27,029 nt of DNA from contig JALWSJ010000092.1 of assembly GCA_026993705.1 (NCBI GenBank), positions 1 through 27,029 on the forward strand. The letters are read 5' to 3'. The stretch is from Flavobacteriales bacterium (GTDB taxonomy: Bacteria > Bacteroidota > Bacteroidia > Flavobacteriales_D > Parvicellaceae). Below, one piece after another: positions 15,544-23,633 of the stretch. The notes below the pieces were generated by a model. That model was not told the origin of the DNA and searched no databases. It saw only the letters and a list, made by a program, of their open reading frames with translations. How positions within the stretch are numbered: the stretch's first letter is position 1; each line of letters begins with the position of its first letter. The translations under genes were made by a program, and so were the position numbers.

Positions 15544-18084
15544 TTAAAAAAGATAGGAAGCCATTACAAAATAATTTCTTCCGTACATATAGCCGTATTT
15601 AGGAGGGAATTTGTTGATGTTTTGTGAGTCGTATCTCAATTGTTCGTATCCACCTGTTTTAAAGTTTTGATTGTTGGTAACGTTGTTAACAATGATGTTA
15701 ATGCGAAGAATGGTATTCTTTTTATGGAACTTGTGTGATTTTCCTAAATAAACATTGATACTTGAACCGTTGTCTAATTTTTTCTGATCTATTATTTGGT
15801 GTACTTGCGGGTCTCCTTTTACGAATCCGTCAAGAGCTTCTGCTGTTCTTCTGTCAGGGTTCGGTGAAAGATATATGTCAGCAAAATAGTTGTAATTTGC
15901 TCCGATGTACCAATACTTTGGTGAATTATATTTTAACCCGATGGTAGCTGCTGTTTCCGGCATTCCTCCGATGTGGTAATTTTTCAGGTAAACGATTTTG
16001 TCTTTTGCCAAAAGTTCACTAGAGTTGTTTACGGTAACGGTTGCTAAAGGTCGTGAGGTGTATAAATATTGAGCTTTTGTAAAAGCTGCGGTTACATTCC
16101 AAGCCGTGGCTACGGTTGCGTCTAACCCAAACTCTACCCCTTTATAAGATTGGTCGACATTTGTCATCGCATAGTTAACATACGATTGATAAACATCGTG
16201 ATAAAAACTTCTTGACCAAACTTGGTCATTAATTTGTGTGTAGAAACCTGTCGCTCTAACTTTTAATTTCGGATATCGAATAACGTAGTTGAAGTCTCCT
16301 GATAAAATCTTAGTGTTTTTTAAGTTGTCAATAACTTGCCCTCTTGTTCTGGGGGATATAAACGAAGCTTTAGAATAAGGAGCTCTCGTTGCATTTTCCC
16401 CATTAACATGGATGTAGTGTCGTCCGTTTATTTTGTAGGTAACACCTCCTTTTAAAGCATAATTAGTAAAGTTTTGTTTTGCGGAATTTCCTTTAGAAGT
16501 TTCTGGAAATCTTCCGTTTTGCATTAGTCCTTCTCTCCAAAAAGTAGTATGCGATAATTGTAAAGCTACATAAGAATCAATTTTCTTTCCTTTTCTATCC
16601 AATTGTCCAAAAGAGCTGGCTTTATTTACGTGGATGTTATAATCGTACCCAAATTTATCCCCTTCATGTACTAATTTGTTTGGTGTTGATAAATCGTTTT
16701 GAGCAATGCTTGGGTCAGGGAAATTTCTTTCTGCAAATTTATTTACATCTACCCAAAAATCAGCACCCATTAGGTCTTTTAATATTTTATAATTATGACT
16801 TTTATAGAGTTGTCCATTTGCTCCTGCTGTTAAGTAAAGTTTATCAGAGATTTCTTTTTGATAGTTTAAGTTAATTCCATATTGTCTCGGGTCAACCCTA
16901 TAATCTTCTACAATGTATTCTGCTCTCATTCCTTGTACGGATTGCCCACTCCCGTTGGCGTTTTGAATGGTACTTAGATTTTTAGAATTAGCTAAATACA
17001 TGTAATCCCAATTGATTTGACGAGTATTGTAATCATTTTTCCATGCTTGTTCCAATGCTGATGCTCCATCTATGTCTCCTTTTGAGAGAAGGTAGCTTGG
17101 TCGATATTTATAATAATCAGGCTTAGGATATTTTGCGTTATACCAATTTAAGTTGGTGTTTGATGTTTTACCCACTATGGCATAAATACTGGTCGTCAAC
17201 TTTGATTTATTGTTAATCTTCCAATCGTCTGTAAGTAAAAAATAAGGTTTATGGTTGTTCCTTACTCTAGCATTTCTTTTCTCTCTTGTTCCTTTATCGT
17301 CAACTGTTTGGTATCCCCAGTAAGGATTGTAATAATTATTCCCTGTCAAATCATATACTTCTTGAACTGAAATCCCCCTTCTAGCCTGAACCGTAGGTGC
17401 ACCTAATACAGAAAAATTTAATTCATGATGTTTGTTGATTTTCTTTCCGACAGAAGCAAAGTAAGAAATTCCACTGTAATAAGTACCTTCTACATAGCCT
17501 TCTTTTGCCCATCTATGCGAGAGTGAACCTGAGAAAGACCAACCTTTTTTTGTAACTCCGGAGTTATAGGTGTACATTAATCGGTTTCTGTAAGAACGAT
17601 TGGTAACGGCATAAGATAATCGATTACCGGCTCTTTTAGTAGAAGCTCTTAAATCTACATAAGACGCTCCACCAATCCCTCCAAATAGATCTGTATTTGA
17701 TTTTATTCCTGTGGTGATTACAGGGTAACGAGTGATATCATTCAATCCTCCCCAATAACTCCATATTGCCCAACCTGTTTCCGGGTCATTAGCAGGGATT
17801 CCTCCTAAGCTGATGAGTGTGTTTTCAGAACCATATCCTCTCATTCTAAATCGTGCGGCCGAAAAGTTAAATCCGGCAGTACGAGCATATACATCTCTCG
17901 AGGATTGTAATAGACCGCTCACGTTTTGAGCCTGCCCTGCGTCCATTAAATTGGAACCCAAAATAACAATTGGAACAACATTTGATGAGTCAGGCTCATA
18001 AGCCTCTGTACTGTCCGATTGACCGAACATCGAAACGGAAATACCTAAGGTGAATCCGATTGAAAATAATTTAGTTAAATTCAT
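15544..18084 (-). CDS. TonB-dependent outer-membrane receptor (nuclease/OB-fold cluster)
   Basis: The product is 846 aa with signal peptide MNLTKLFSIGFTLGISVSMFGQ. The plug domain is recognisable at about 30-160: VVPIVILGSNLMDAGQAQN, VSGLLQSSRDVYARTAGFNF, then RMRGYGSENTLISLGGIPAN. The remainder is a beta-barrel rich in alternating aromatic residues, ending in the aromatic C-terminal strand NYFVMASYLF. There is no N-terminal carboxypeptidase-regulatory domain, unlike the receptor at 24450-26834 and unlike SusC. It imports a substrate through the outer membrane using TonB energy. Being divergent from a secreted nuclease (100-bp gap) and upstream of two OB-fold-type surface proteins, it probably takes up products of DNA or RNA breakdown. 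That substrate is inference. Confidence 0.9.
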   Translation of the reverse strand: MNLTKLFSIGFTLGISVSMFGQSDSTEAYEPDSSNVVPIVILGSNLMDAGQAQNVSGLLQSSRDVYARTAGFNFSAARFRMRGYGSENTLISLGGIPANDPETGWAIWSYWGGLNDITRYPVITTGIKSNTDLFGGIGGASYVDLRASTKRAGNRLSYAVTNRSYRNRLMYTYNSGVTKKGWSFSGSLSHRWAKEGYVEGTYYSGISYFASVGKKINKHHELNFSVLGAPTVQARRGISVQEVYDLTGNNYYNPYWGYQTVDDKGTREKRNARVRNNHKPYFLLTDDWKINNKSKLTTSIYAIVGKTSNTNLNWYNAKYPKPDYYKYRPSYLLSKGDIDGASALEQAWKNDYNTRQINWDYMYLANSKNLSTIQNANGSGQSVQGMRAEYIVEDYRVDPRQYGINLNYQKEISDKLYLTAGANGQLYKSHNYKILKDLMGADFWVDVNKFAERNFPDPSIAQNDLSTPNKLVHEGDKFGYDYNIHVNKASSFGQLDRKGKKIDSYVALQLSHTTFWREGLMQNGRFPETSKGNSAKQNFTNYALKGGVTYKINGRHYIHVNGENATRAPYSKASFISPRTRGQVIDNLKNTKILSGDFNYVIRYPKLKVRATGFYTQINDQVWSRSFYHDVYQSYVNYAMTNVDQSYKGVEFGLDATVATAWNVTAAFTKAQYLYTSRPLATVTVNNSSELLAKDKIVYLKNYHIGGMPETAATIGLKYNSPKYWYIGANYNYFADIYLSPNPDRRTAEALDGFVKGDPQVHQIIDQKKLDNGSSINVYLGKSHKFHKKNTILRINIIVNNVTNNQNFKTGGYEQLRYDSQNINKFPPKYGYMYGRNYFVMASYLF

Positions 18085-18105
18085 TATTTATGTTTAATAA
18101 GCAAC

Positions 18106-18113
18106 TATATTTG
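18106..18113 (+). promoter_or_regulatory. Possible -7 element for the secreted nuclease gene
   Basis: TATATTTG matches TAnnTTTG and lies 71 bp upstream of the ATG at 18185, within the 100-bp divergent region. The bases 19 bp upstream (ATTA) do not match the -33 TTTG, so it is only a candidate. Confidence 0.45.
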
Positions 18114-18184
18114 CAACGGCTAAAGCAACAAATAGTGTTTATTTTTTTTGCAAAACTAATCTTTTACTTTTAATAATAAGTCAT

Positions 18185-19258
18185 ATGTATATTAAAACTT
18201 TGTTAACAACCTCACTTTTTTTTATTACGATAACACTGTCAGCTCAACAGCCAACGTTAAATAAAGACAAACAATATGAAGTGGCAGGAATTGGTTTTTA
18301 TAACCTCGAAAATCTATTTGATACGATTGTTGATCCCGATACGAATAAAATATTACAAGAAGATTTCACTCCTTACGGGAAGAAAAACTTTACATCTGAA
18401 CGGTATAAGCAGAAAATAAATAATATGTCAGATGTCGTTAGTAAGATAGGAACTGATTTTCTTGTAGATGGGCTTGCTGTATTAGGTGTTTCAGAGATAG
18501 AGAATAAAGGTGTTCTTGAAGATTTGGTAAATACACCAAAACTAAAAAATAGAAACTATCAAATTGTACATTACGATTCACCTGATGCAAGAGGAATCGA
18601 TGTTGGATTGTTGTATAACCCTAAATATTTCAAAGTCCTAAGTTCAAAAAGGTATCCGTTAACAACTTATGGAGATGGAGAGAAATTTCGTACAAGAGAT
18701 CAGTTGTTAGTAACCGGAGAATTAAACGGTGAAAAAATACATGTTATCGTAGCACATTGGCCTTCGAGAAGAGGAGGTGAAAAAAGAAGTGCTCCCAGAA
18801 GAATTGCTGCCGGAGAATTGGGGCGAAAAATTATAGATTCTATTCAGTCGGCAGAACCAAACGCTAAGGTTGTATATATGGGGGATTTAAACGATGATCC
18901 GGTGAATAAAAGTGTGCGTAAAGCAATGAAAACGACCGGCGACATAAGTTTTGTATCAAAATCTAAATTGTATAATCCAATGGAAGAATTTTATAACAAT
19001 GGAATCGGAACGTTGGCATGGCGTGATGCGTGGAATCTATTTGATCAAATGATTTTATCAGAAGGTTTTGTTGCTAAAGATAATCAGTTTAATACATATA
19101 AGTTTTACAAAGCTTTTGTATTTAATAAAGACTTCTTAAAAAACGATTCCGGTGCATTTAAAGGGTATCCGCATCGTACGTATGTAGGGCCAAATTTCAT
19201 GAACGGGTATAGCGACCATTTTCCTGTTTATCTGTTGTTGGTTAAAGAAAAAAAATAA
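18185..19258 (+). CDS. Secreted endonuclease/exonuclease/phosphatase-family nuclease
   Basis: The product is 357 aa with signal peptide MYIKTLLTTSLFFITITLSAQ. The motifs of the EEP (DNase I-like) fold appear in order: FYNLENLFD (Asn, metal-binding region), GVSEIENKG (metal-binding Glu), DSPDARGIDVGLLYN, VAHWPSRRGG (catalytic His), YMGDLNDDP (Asp/Asn) and GYSDHFPVY (terminal Asp-His pair). All catalytic positions seem present, so it should be an active phosphodiesterase, probably a non-specific DNase exported to the periplasm or beyond. It lacks a T9SS domain. It is divergently placed to the TonB receptor and the OB-fold proteins, which suggests joint use of extracellular nucleic acid. Other EEP activities, such as a phosphatase on sugar or lipid substrates, cannot be excluded. 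Confidence 0.9.
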   Translation: MYIKTLLTTSLFFITITLSAQQPTLNKDKQYEVAGIGFYNLENLFDTIVDPDTNKILQEDFTPYGKKNFTSERYKQKINNMSDVVSKIGTDFLVDGLAVLGVSEIENKGVLEDLVNTPKLKNRNYQIVHYDSPDARGIDVGLLYNPKYFKVLSSKRYPLTTYGDGEKFRTRDQLLVTGELNGEKIHVIVAHWPSRRGGEKRSAPRRIAAGELGRKIIDSIQSAEPNAKVVYMGDLNDDPVNKSVRKAMKTTGDISFVSKSKLYNPMEEFYNNGIGTLAWRDAWNLFDQMILSEGFVAKDNQFNTYKFYKAFVFNKDFLKNDSGAFKGYPHRTYVGPNFMNGYSDHFPVYLLLVKEKK

Positions 19259-19264
19259 ACATTT

Positions 19265-19401
19265 GGGCGTTCCCTCTTTCTACAAAAAGACACATACCGC
19301 TTAGCTAAATGTGTCTTTTGTAGAAAGAGGTCGGGCTATCCGTTATATCTTTTGGGTTGCATATATGCAACCCAAAAGGATGCCACTTCTATCCCTAACG
19401 C
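19265..19401 (-). repeat. Core three-way-junction repeat, copy 5
   Basis: On the minus strand it runs from GCGTTAGGGATAG (19401 to 19389) to GGGAACGCCC (19274 to 19265). P3 is a long stem between 19273-19295 and 19309-19330 with one bulged A. P2 is a nearly perfect palindrome (19350-19377) built on TTTTGGGTTG / CAACCCAAAA. The 3' end of the element is 6 nt past the nuclease stop codon, antisense to that gene. It fills much of the 329-bp gap before rplM. Confidence 0.84.
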
Positions 19402-19498
19402 GAACAGAATTAGCGTTTTAAAAAAATGATATTTTGTGTTCTTTGACAAGAAATAAATAATTCAAAAGCAAGGAATTACTAAAAAAAATCAATCTCGA

Positions 19499-19529
19499 TT
19501 TGCGTAATAAAAAAAAAGGAGTACCTTTG
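19499..19529 (+). promoter_or_regulatory. Consensus promoter of the rplM-rpsI operon
   Basis: TTTG (19499-19502), a 19-bp spacer and TACCTTTG (19522-19529) match the Bacteroidetes TTTG-N19-TAnnTTTG consensus exactly. It predicts a leader of about 50 nt before the GTG start at 19588. Confidence 0.88.
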
Positions 19530-19587
19530 CAATCCTGTTTTATGAATTGAAACGAAATAAAACTAAAATCTTAAAGAATATATTAAC

Positions 19588-20043
19588 GTGAATACATTAA
19601 GTTACAAAACAAAATCAGCGAACAGCGAGACCGTAAATAAAGAGTGGTTGTTAGTTGATGCAGAAGGAGAAACCTTGGGACGTTTAGCTAGTAAAGTAGC
19701 TAAGTTAATAAGAGGTAAACACAAAGTTAATTATACGCCACATGTTGATTGTGGAGATAATGTTGTGGTAATAAATGCTGAAAAGGTTATCTTGTCGGGG
19801 AATAAGTGGACTGATAAGTCGTATATCCGTCACACCGGGTATCCGGGAGGTCAACGTGAGTTGTCAGCAGAGAAAATGTTAGAAAAACACCCACATAGAT
19901 TGGTTGAGTTTGCTGTGAAAGGAATGTTGCCTAAAAATAAATTAGGAAGTGCATTGTTTAGAAATTTACATGTATATGTAGGAGGGGGACACAAACAAGA
20001 AGCTCAAAAGCCTAAAAAAGTAGAATTAGATTCAATAAAATAA
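19588..20043 (+). CDS. rplM: 50S ribosomal protein L13 (uL13)
   Basis: The product is 151 aa, the normal length for Bacteroidetes L13. Diagnostic stretches are WLLVDAEGETLGRLASKVA, LIRGKHKVNYTPHVDCGD, ILSGNKWTDKSYIRHTGYPG and AVKGMLPKNKLGSALFRNL. L13 binds 23S rRNA early in large-subunit assembly. The start is GTG at 19588 (MNTLSYKTKS); no in-frame ATG fits before the conserved core. It leads the rplM-rpsI pair, an order conserved across bacteria, with only 4 bp before rpsI. It is driven by the consensus promoter 59 bp upstream of the start. Confidence 0.98.
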   Translation: MNTLSYKTKSANSETVNKEWLLVDAEGETLGRLASKVAKLIRGKHKVNYTPHVDCGDNVVVINAEKVILSGNKWTDKSYIRHTGYPGGQRELSAEKMLEKHPHRLVEFAVKGMLPKNKLGSALFRNLHVYVGGGHKQEAQKPKKVELDSIK

Positions 20044-20047
20044 TTAT

Positions 20048-20434
20048 ATGAGTACTATAAATACAATCGGAAGACGTAAAACATCTGTTGCAAGAATATA
20101 TGTTTCAGAAGGGACAGGGAAAATTACTGTAAACAAAAGAGATTATAAAGAATATTTCCCAACGGGAGTACTTCAATATAAAATTAATCAACCGTTTATT
20201 TTAACTGATACAGAAGGTAAATTTGATGTTAAAGTTAATGTAAAAGGAGGAGGAATCAATGGGCAAGTTGAGGCTGTTCGTTTGGCTATTTCAAGAGCAT
20301 TGGTAGAGTCGAATGAAGAAAATAAACCGTTATTAAAGGCAGAAAGCTTAATGACACGTGATCCAAGAATGGTGGAACGTAAGAAACCAGGGCAACCAAA
20401 AGCAAGAAAGAAATTTCAATTTAGTAAACGTTAA
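20048..20434 (+). CDS. rpsI: 30S ribosomal protein S9 (uS9)
   Basis: The product is 128 aa. Family signatures are IGRRKTSVARIYVSEGTGKI, VNVKGGGINGQVEAVRLAISRAL and the basic C-terminal tail RDPRMVERKKPGQPKARKKF, ending FSKR. The tail reaches the decoding centre and contacts P-site tRNA. The ATG lies 4 bp after the rplM stop, so the two are co-transcribed and probably translationally coupled. The final Lys-Arg, important for P-site contact in the family, is present. Confidence 0.98.
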   Translation: MSTINTIGRRKTSVARIYVSEGTGKITVNKRDYKEYFPTGVLQYKINQPFILTDTEGKFDVKVNVKGGGINGQVEAVRLAISRALVESNEENKPLLKAESLMTRDPRMVERKKPGQPKARKKFQFSKR

Positions 20435-20454
20435 TAACTACATTAGTATAAATA

Positions 20455-20480
20455 AAGCTCTCCGATTATGGAGGGCTTGT
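20455..20480 (+). terminator. Terminator (or first hairpin of the rpsB leader) after rpsI
   Basis: A 7-bp stem, GCTCTCC / GGAGGGC with one G-T pair and a short loop, is followed by TTGTTT. The position 20 bp after the rpsI stop fits a terminator of rplM-rpsI. The T-run is interrupted, so partial read-through into rpsB is possible. Confidence 0.6.
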
Positions 20481-20490
20481 TTAGTATCTA

Positions 20491-20572
20491 AGCAGTTCGG
20501 ATTGGGTTTATTCCACTACCGAATTTGCTGCTGAGCAACTCGATGTCAGTTATTTTTATAAATAAAATAACT
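20491..20572 (+). promoter_or_regulatory. Structured leader upstream of rpsB
   Basis: The 164-bp gap between rpsI and rpsB contains a bulged hairpin, AGCAGTTCGG (20491-20500) with CCGAA...CTGCT (20519-20523, 20528-20532, 4-nt bulge TTTG). A 9-bp hairpin, AGTTATTTT / AAAATAACT (20548-20556 with 20564-20572), ends 26 nt before the rpsB ATG. No TAnnTTTG promoter is visible between them. The arrangement is compatible with an autoregulatory ribosomal-protein leader, where S2 would bind its own mRNA; this is inference from position and fold only. Confidence 0.45.
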
Positions 20573-20598
20573 CAGTAAAAAGAAAGTAAACAAAAAAG

Positions 20599-21363
20599 AT
20601 GAAAAAATTACAATTCGATGAAATGTTAAATGCGGGAGTGCATTTTGGACATTTAAAAAGGAAGTGGAATCCAGCAATGGCTCCTTACGTTTTTGAAGAA
20701 AAAAAAGGGATTCATATTATTGATTTGAATAAGACAGCTGCTAAAGCCGAAGATGCAGCGACAGCACTTAAACAAATAGCTAAATCAGGAAGAAAAGTAT
20801 TATTTGTTGCTACAAAAAAACAAGCACAAACAATAGTAGCTGACAGGGTGAAAGATACACGTATGCCATTTGTAGTAGAACGTTGGCCGGGTGGTTTGTT
20901 GACTAATTTTAAAACAACAAGAAAAACCATTCGTAAAATGAACTCTATTGATAAAATGATGCAAGATGGTACGGCAACACATTTATCAAAAAGAGAACGT
21001 CTTCAAATGACGAGACAAAAAGATAAAATGGCAAAAGTTTTCGGAGCTATTTCTGATATGACTCGTCTTCCTGCTGCTTTATTTGTGGTAGATGTTAAAA
21101 AAGAAGCTATCGCAGTTAAAGAGGCAATCAAATTAGGTATTCCTATTTACGCAATTGTAGATACCAATTCAGACCCTAGACCAATAGATTTTGTTATTCC
21201 TGCAAATGATGATGCTTCTAAATCAATCGATTTGATAGTAACCTATATAACAGATGCAATTAAAGAAGGTTTAGATGAAAGAAAAGCCGGAAGAGAAAAG
21301 GCAGCAGAAGAGAAAAAGGAAGCAAAAGAAGCTAAAAAAGAAGAAGTAACAACAGAAAAATAA
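20599..21363 (+). CDS. rpsB: 30S ribosomal protein S2 (uS2)
   Basis: The product is 254 aa. It begins with the S2 signature FDEMLNAGVHFGHLKRKWNP, then KKGIHIIDLNKTA, VERWPGGLLTNFKT, and ALFVVDVKKEAIAVKEA with LGIPIYAIVDTNSDPRPIDFVIPANDDASKSI. The last 30 residues are an acidic-basic low-complexity tail (ERKAGREKAAEEKKEAKEAK), longer than in E. coli but usual in this phylum. S2 joins the 30S subunit late and recruits S1. It is followed by tsf after 23 bp, the conserved rpsB-tsf pair, with one terminator after tsf. Confidence 0.98.
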   Translation: MKKLQFDEMLNAGVHFGHLKRKWNPAMAPYVFEEKKGIHIIDLNKTAAKAEDAATALKQIAKSGRKVLFVATKKQAQTIVADRVKDTRMPFVVERWPGGLLTNFKTTRKTIRKMNSIDKMMQDGTATHLSKRERLQMTRQKDKMAKVFGAISDMTRLPAALFVVDVKKEAIAVKEAIKLGIPIYAIVDTNSDPRPIDFVIPANDDASKSIDLIVTYITDAIKEGLDERKAGREKAAEEKKEAKEAKKEEVTTEK

Positions 21364-21386
21364 ATAACAATAATTTTTATAGAATC

Positions 21387-22211
21387 ATGGCAATTACAGC
21401 TAAACAAGTAAATGAATTAAGAAAAAAAACCGGTGCAGGAATGATGGACTGCAAAAAAGCATTGGTTGAAGCTGAAGGTGATATGGAAACAGCAATTGAC
21501 ATCCTTAGAAAAAAAGGACAAAAGATTGCTGCAAAAAGAGGAGATAGAGATGCTAGTGAAGGTTTGGTTATTGCTAAAACTTCTGCTGACAATAAAAAAG
21601 GAATAGTTGTTTCTCTAAATTGTGAAACAGATTTCGTTGCAAAAAATGAAGACTTTGCACAATTAGCAAATAAAATAGCTGATATAGCTTTGGAAACAGG
21701 AGTTAAAACAGCAGAAGAATTATTAGCTCAAGATTTTGATGGTACTTTGACTATTGGTGAAAAAATAGTTGAGCAAACAGGTGTTATCGGAGAAAAATTA
21801 GAAGTTAAAGTATTGGAAGTTGTCGAAGCACCAAGCGTTGTAGCGTATAATCATCCAGGTAATCAAATAGCAACAGTTGTTGGGCTAACAAAAGAAGCGG
21901 AAGAAGCCGGTAAACAAGTAGCTATGCAAGTAGCAGCTATGGCACCTATAGCTTTAGACGAAAAAAGCGTTGACCAAGCAACTATTGATAGAGAAATTGA
22001 AGTAGGTAAAGATTTGGCTATCGCTGAAGGTAAACCTGCAGATATGGCAGAAAAAATTGCGAAAGGTCGATTAAATAAATTCTTTAAAGAAACGACTTTA
22101 TTAAATCAAGCATTTGTTAGAGATAACAAAAAATCGGTAAAGCAATTTTTACAAGATGTCGATAAAGATTTAACGGTAACGGATTTTAAACGCGTTTCGT
22201 TGTCCATCTAA
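21387..22211 (+). CDS. tsf: Translation elongation factor Ts
   Basis: The product is 274 aa. The N-terminal UBA-like domain contains VNELRKKTGAGMMDCKKAL, then EGDMETAIDILRKKG. The core contains NCETDFVAKNEDFAQLA, the TDFV motif that contacts EF-Tu. The central dimerisation region (VVAYNHPGNQIATVVGL) and C-terminal LNQAFVRDNKKSVKQFLQD are typical. EF-Ts is the nucleotide exchange factor that releases GDP from EF-Tu. The start is the ATG 24 bp after the rpsB stop. The operon ends at a clear terminator 14 bp after the tsf stop. Confidence 0.98.
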   Translation: MAITAKQVNELRKKTGAGMMDCKKALVEAEGDMETAIDILRKKGQKIAAKRGDRDASEGLVIAKTSADNKKGIVVSLNCETDFVAKNEDFAQLANKIADIALETGVKTAEELLAQDFDGTLTIGEKIVEQTGVIGEKLEVKVLEVVEAPSVVAYNHPGNQIATVVGLTKEAEEAGKQVAMQVAAMAPIALDEKSVDQATIDREIEVGKDLAIAEGKPADMAEKIAKGRLNKFFKETTLLNQAFVRDNKKSVKQFLQDVDKDLTVTDFKRVSLSI

Positions 22212-22225
22212 TTTATTATTTTTTT

Positions 22226-22253
22226 AAAGAGAGCTTTTAGCTCTCTTTTTTTT
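22226..22253 (+). terminator. Rho-independent terminator of rpsB-tsf
   Basis: A 9-bp stem, AAAGAGAGC / GCTCTCTTT (22226-22234 with 22240-22248), loop TTTTA, followed by a run of T. It lies 14 bp after the tsf stop. Confidence 0.9.
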
Positions 22254-22256
22254 GCT

Positions 22257-22264
22257 TAAATTTG
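22257..22264 (+). promoter_or_regulatory. Candidate -7 element for pyrH-frr
   Basis: TAAATTTG matches TAnnTTTG directly after the tsf terminator. The pyrH ATG at 22274 is only 9 nt further on, so the transcript would be leaderless or nearly so. The -33 position reads CTTT rather than TTTG, so support is moderate. Confidence 0.5.
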
Positions 22265-22273
22265 AACCAAGAT

Positions 22274-22981
22274 ATGAAATACAAAAGAATACTTTTAAAA
22301 TTAAGTGGTGAAGCCCTTATGGGTAAAAAACAATTTGGTATTGATAACGAACGTTTAGTTCAATATGCCAAGGAAGTAAAAGGTATTTCCGAATTGGGAA
22401 TCGAAATAGCTATCGTTATTGGTGGTGGAAATATATTTAGAGGGGTTCAAGCCGAAGAAGGTGGGATGGAGAGAACGCAAGGAGATTACATGGGGATGCT
22501 TGCCACAATGATTAATAGTATGGCTTTGCAATCTGCGCTTGAAGTTCAGGGATTGCATACCCGTTTACAGTCTGCTATAAAAATGGAGGCCATAGCAGAA
22601 CCGTTTATAAAACGTAAGGCTGTTCGACATCTTGAAAAAGGAAGAGTGGTAATATTTGGTTCAGGAACAGGAAATCCCTTTTTTACTACTGATTCTGCTG
22701 CTGCTTTAAGAGCTATTGAAATAGATGCTGATGTTATTTTAAAAGGAACAAGGGTAGATGGGATTTATACAGAAGACCCGGAAAAGAATCCTGATGCTGT
22801 TAAGTATAAAAATTTAACCTTTGATGATGCCTATAAGAAAGGTTTAAACGTTATGGATATGACGGCTTTTACGCTGTGTAAAGAAAATAATGTTCCGGTT
22901 ATTGTTTTCGATATGAATAAACCGGGGAATTTGAAAAGAGTTGTATTGGGTGAAGAGATAGGAACGTTGGTAGAAGTTTAA
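22274..22981 (+). CDS. pyrH: Uridylate kinase (UMP kinase)
   Basis: The product is 235 aa counted from the ATG at 22274. An upstream in-frame TTG would add four residues but lies inside the probable -7 promoter element, so it is rejected. Amino-acid-kinase-fold motifs are visible: KRILLKLSGEALMG (phosphate-binding Lys), IVIGGGNIFRG, GDYMGMLATMINSMAL, GTGNPFFTTDSAAALRA, and VDGIYTEDPEKNPDA. The enzyme makes UDP from UMP and ATP in pyrimidine nucleotide synthesis; bacterial members are hexamers activated by GTP and inhibited by UTP. It is followed by frr 21 bp downstream, the widely conserved pyrH-frr pair next to rpsB-tsf. Confidence 0.97.
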   Translation: MKYKRILLKLSGEALMGKKQFGIDNERLVQYAKEVKGISELGIEIAIVIGGGNIFRGVQAEEGGMERTQGDYMGMLATMINSMALQSALEVQGLHTRLQSAIKMEAIAEPFIKRKAVRHLEKGRVVIFGSGTGNPFFTTDSAAALRAIEIDADVILKGTRVDGIYTEDPEKNPDAVKYKNLTFDDAYKKGLNVMDMTAFTLCKENNVPVIVFDMNKPGNLKRVVLGEEIGTLVEV

Positions 22982-23002
22982 AAGAGATAAAAAAAGAATA
23001 AA

Positions 23003-23566
23003 ATGAATGAAGAAATAGAAATGACTTTAGCAGATGCTAAAGAAGCTATGGAGGGAACATTAGATCATCTAAGACAGGAGTTATTAAAGGTTCGTGCAGG
23101 TAGAGCAACTCCTTCTATGTTGGATAGTGTTATGGTTGAATACTACGGCACGCCTACTCCTCTTTCTCAGGTTGCTAATGTCAATACTAGCGATGCTCGT
23201 ACTCTTACGGTTCAGCCATGGGAAAAATCGATATTGACAGAGGTTGTGAAAGGAATTCAGAATGCTAATTTAGGTTTGAATCCTCAAAACAATGGTGAGA
23301 TGGTGATTATATCTGTGCCGATGCTTACAGAAGAAAGAAGAAAAGAGCTTGTGAAAACAGCTAAGAGTGTGGGTGAGCATGCGAAAGTTGGTATTAGAGG
23401 CAAGCGTAAAGAAGCTAATGATTATATTAAATCATTAAAAAATGACGGATTAAGTGAAGATGAGGCAAAGAGAGCCGAAGAAAAAGTTCAGAAATTAACG
23501 AATGATTATATTGCCAAAATTGACTCTATCGTTGATTTAAAGGAACAAGATATTATGAAAGTGTAA
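23003..23566 (+). CDS. frr: Ribosome recycling factor
   Basis: The product is 187 aa, within the normal RRF range. Signatures are LRQELLKVRAGRATPSMLD, the domain II region VEYYGTPTPLSQVANVNTSD, ARTLTVQPWEKS, and the helical VPMLTEERRKELVKTAKSVG with KRKEANDYIKSL. Together with EF-G it splits post-termination ribosomes. It is the last gene of the translation cluster and is followed after 67 bp by tRNA-Arg, which has its own promoter. No strong terminator hairpin is seen directly after the stop. Confidence 0.98.
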   Translation: MNEEIEMTLADAKEAMEGTLDHLRQELLKVRAGRATPSMLDSVMVEYYGTPTPLSQVANVNTSDARTLTVQPWEKSILTEVVKGIQNANLGLNPQNNGEMVIISVPMLTEERRKELVKTAKSVGEHAKVGIRGKRKEANDYIKSLKNDGLSEDEAKRAEEKVQKLTNDYIAKIDSIVDLKEQDIMKV

Positions 23567-23582
23567 TTTTTTTTCTTTATAA

Positions 23583-23613
23583 CTTGTAGAAACAAAAAAA
23601 AAGACTAAATTTG
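23583..23613 (+). promoter_or_regulatory. Promoter of tRNA-Arg
   Basis: CTTG (23583-23586), a 19-bp spacer and TAAATTTG (23606-23613) fit the Bacteroidetes promoter consensus with one mismatch in the -33 box. It lies 20 bp upstream of the mature tRNA 5' end. Confidence 0.8.
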
Positions 23614-23633
23614 CACTCGCTAATTAAAGTGAT

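Noticed and set aside
19265..19401. Core repeats considered as ordinary rho-independent terminators
   Set aside because: Neither strand shows a U-run following the stems at the gene-facing end, and conserved unpaired blocks are kept between arms. A secondary effect on termination is still possible.
20543..20578. Eleven-codon open frame ahead of rpsB as a leader peptide
   Set aside because: It coincides with the AT-rich hairpin, has no regulatory codon run and no supporting initiation signal; chance is a sufficient explanation.
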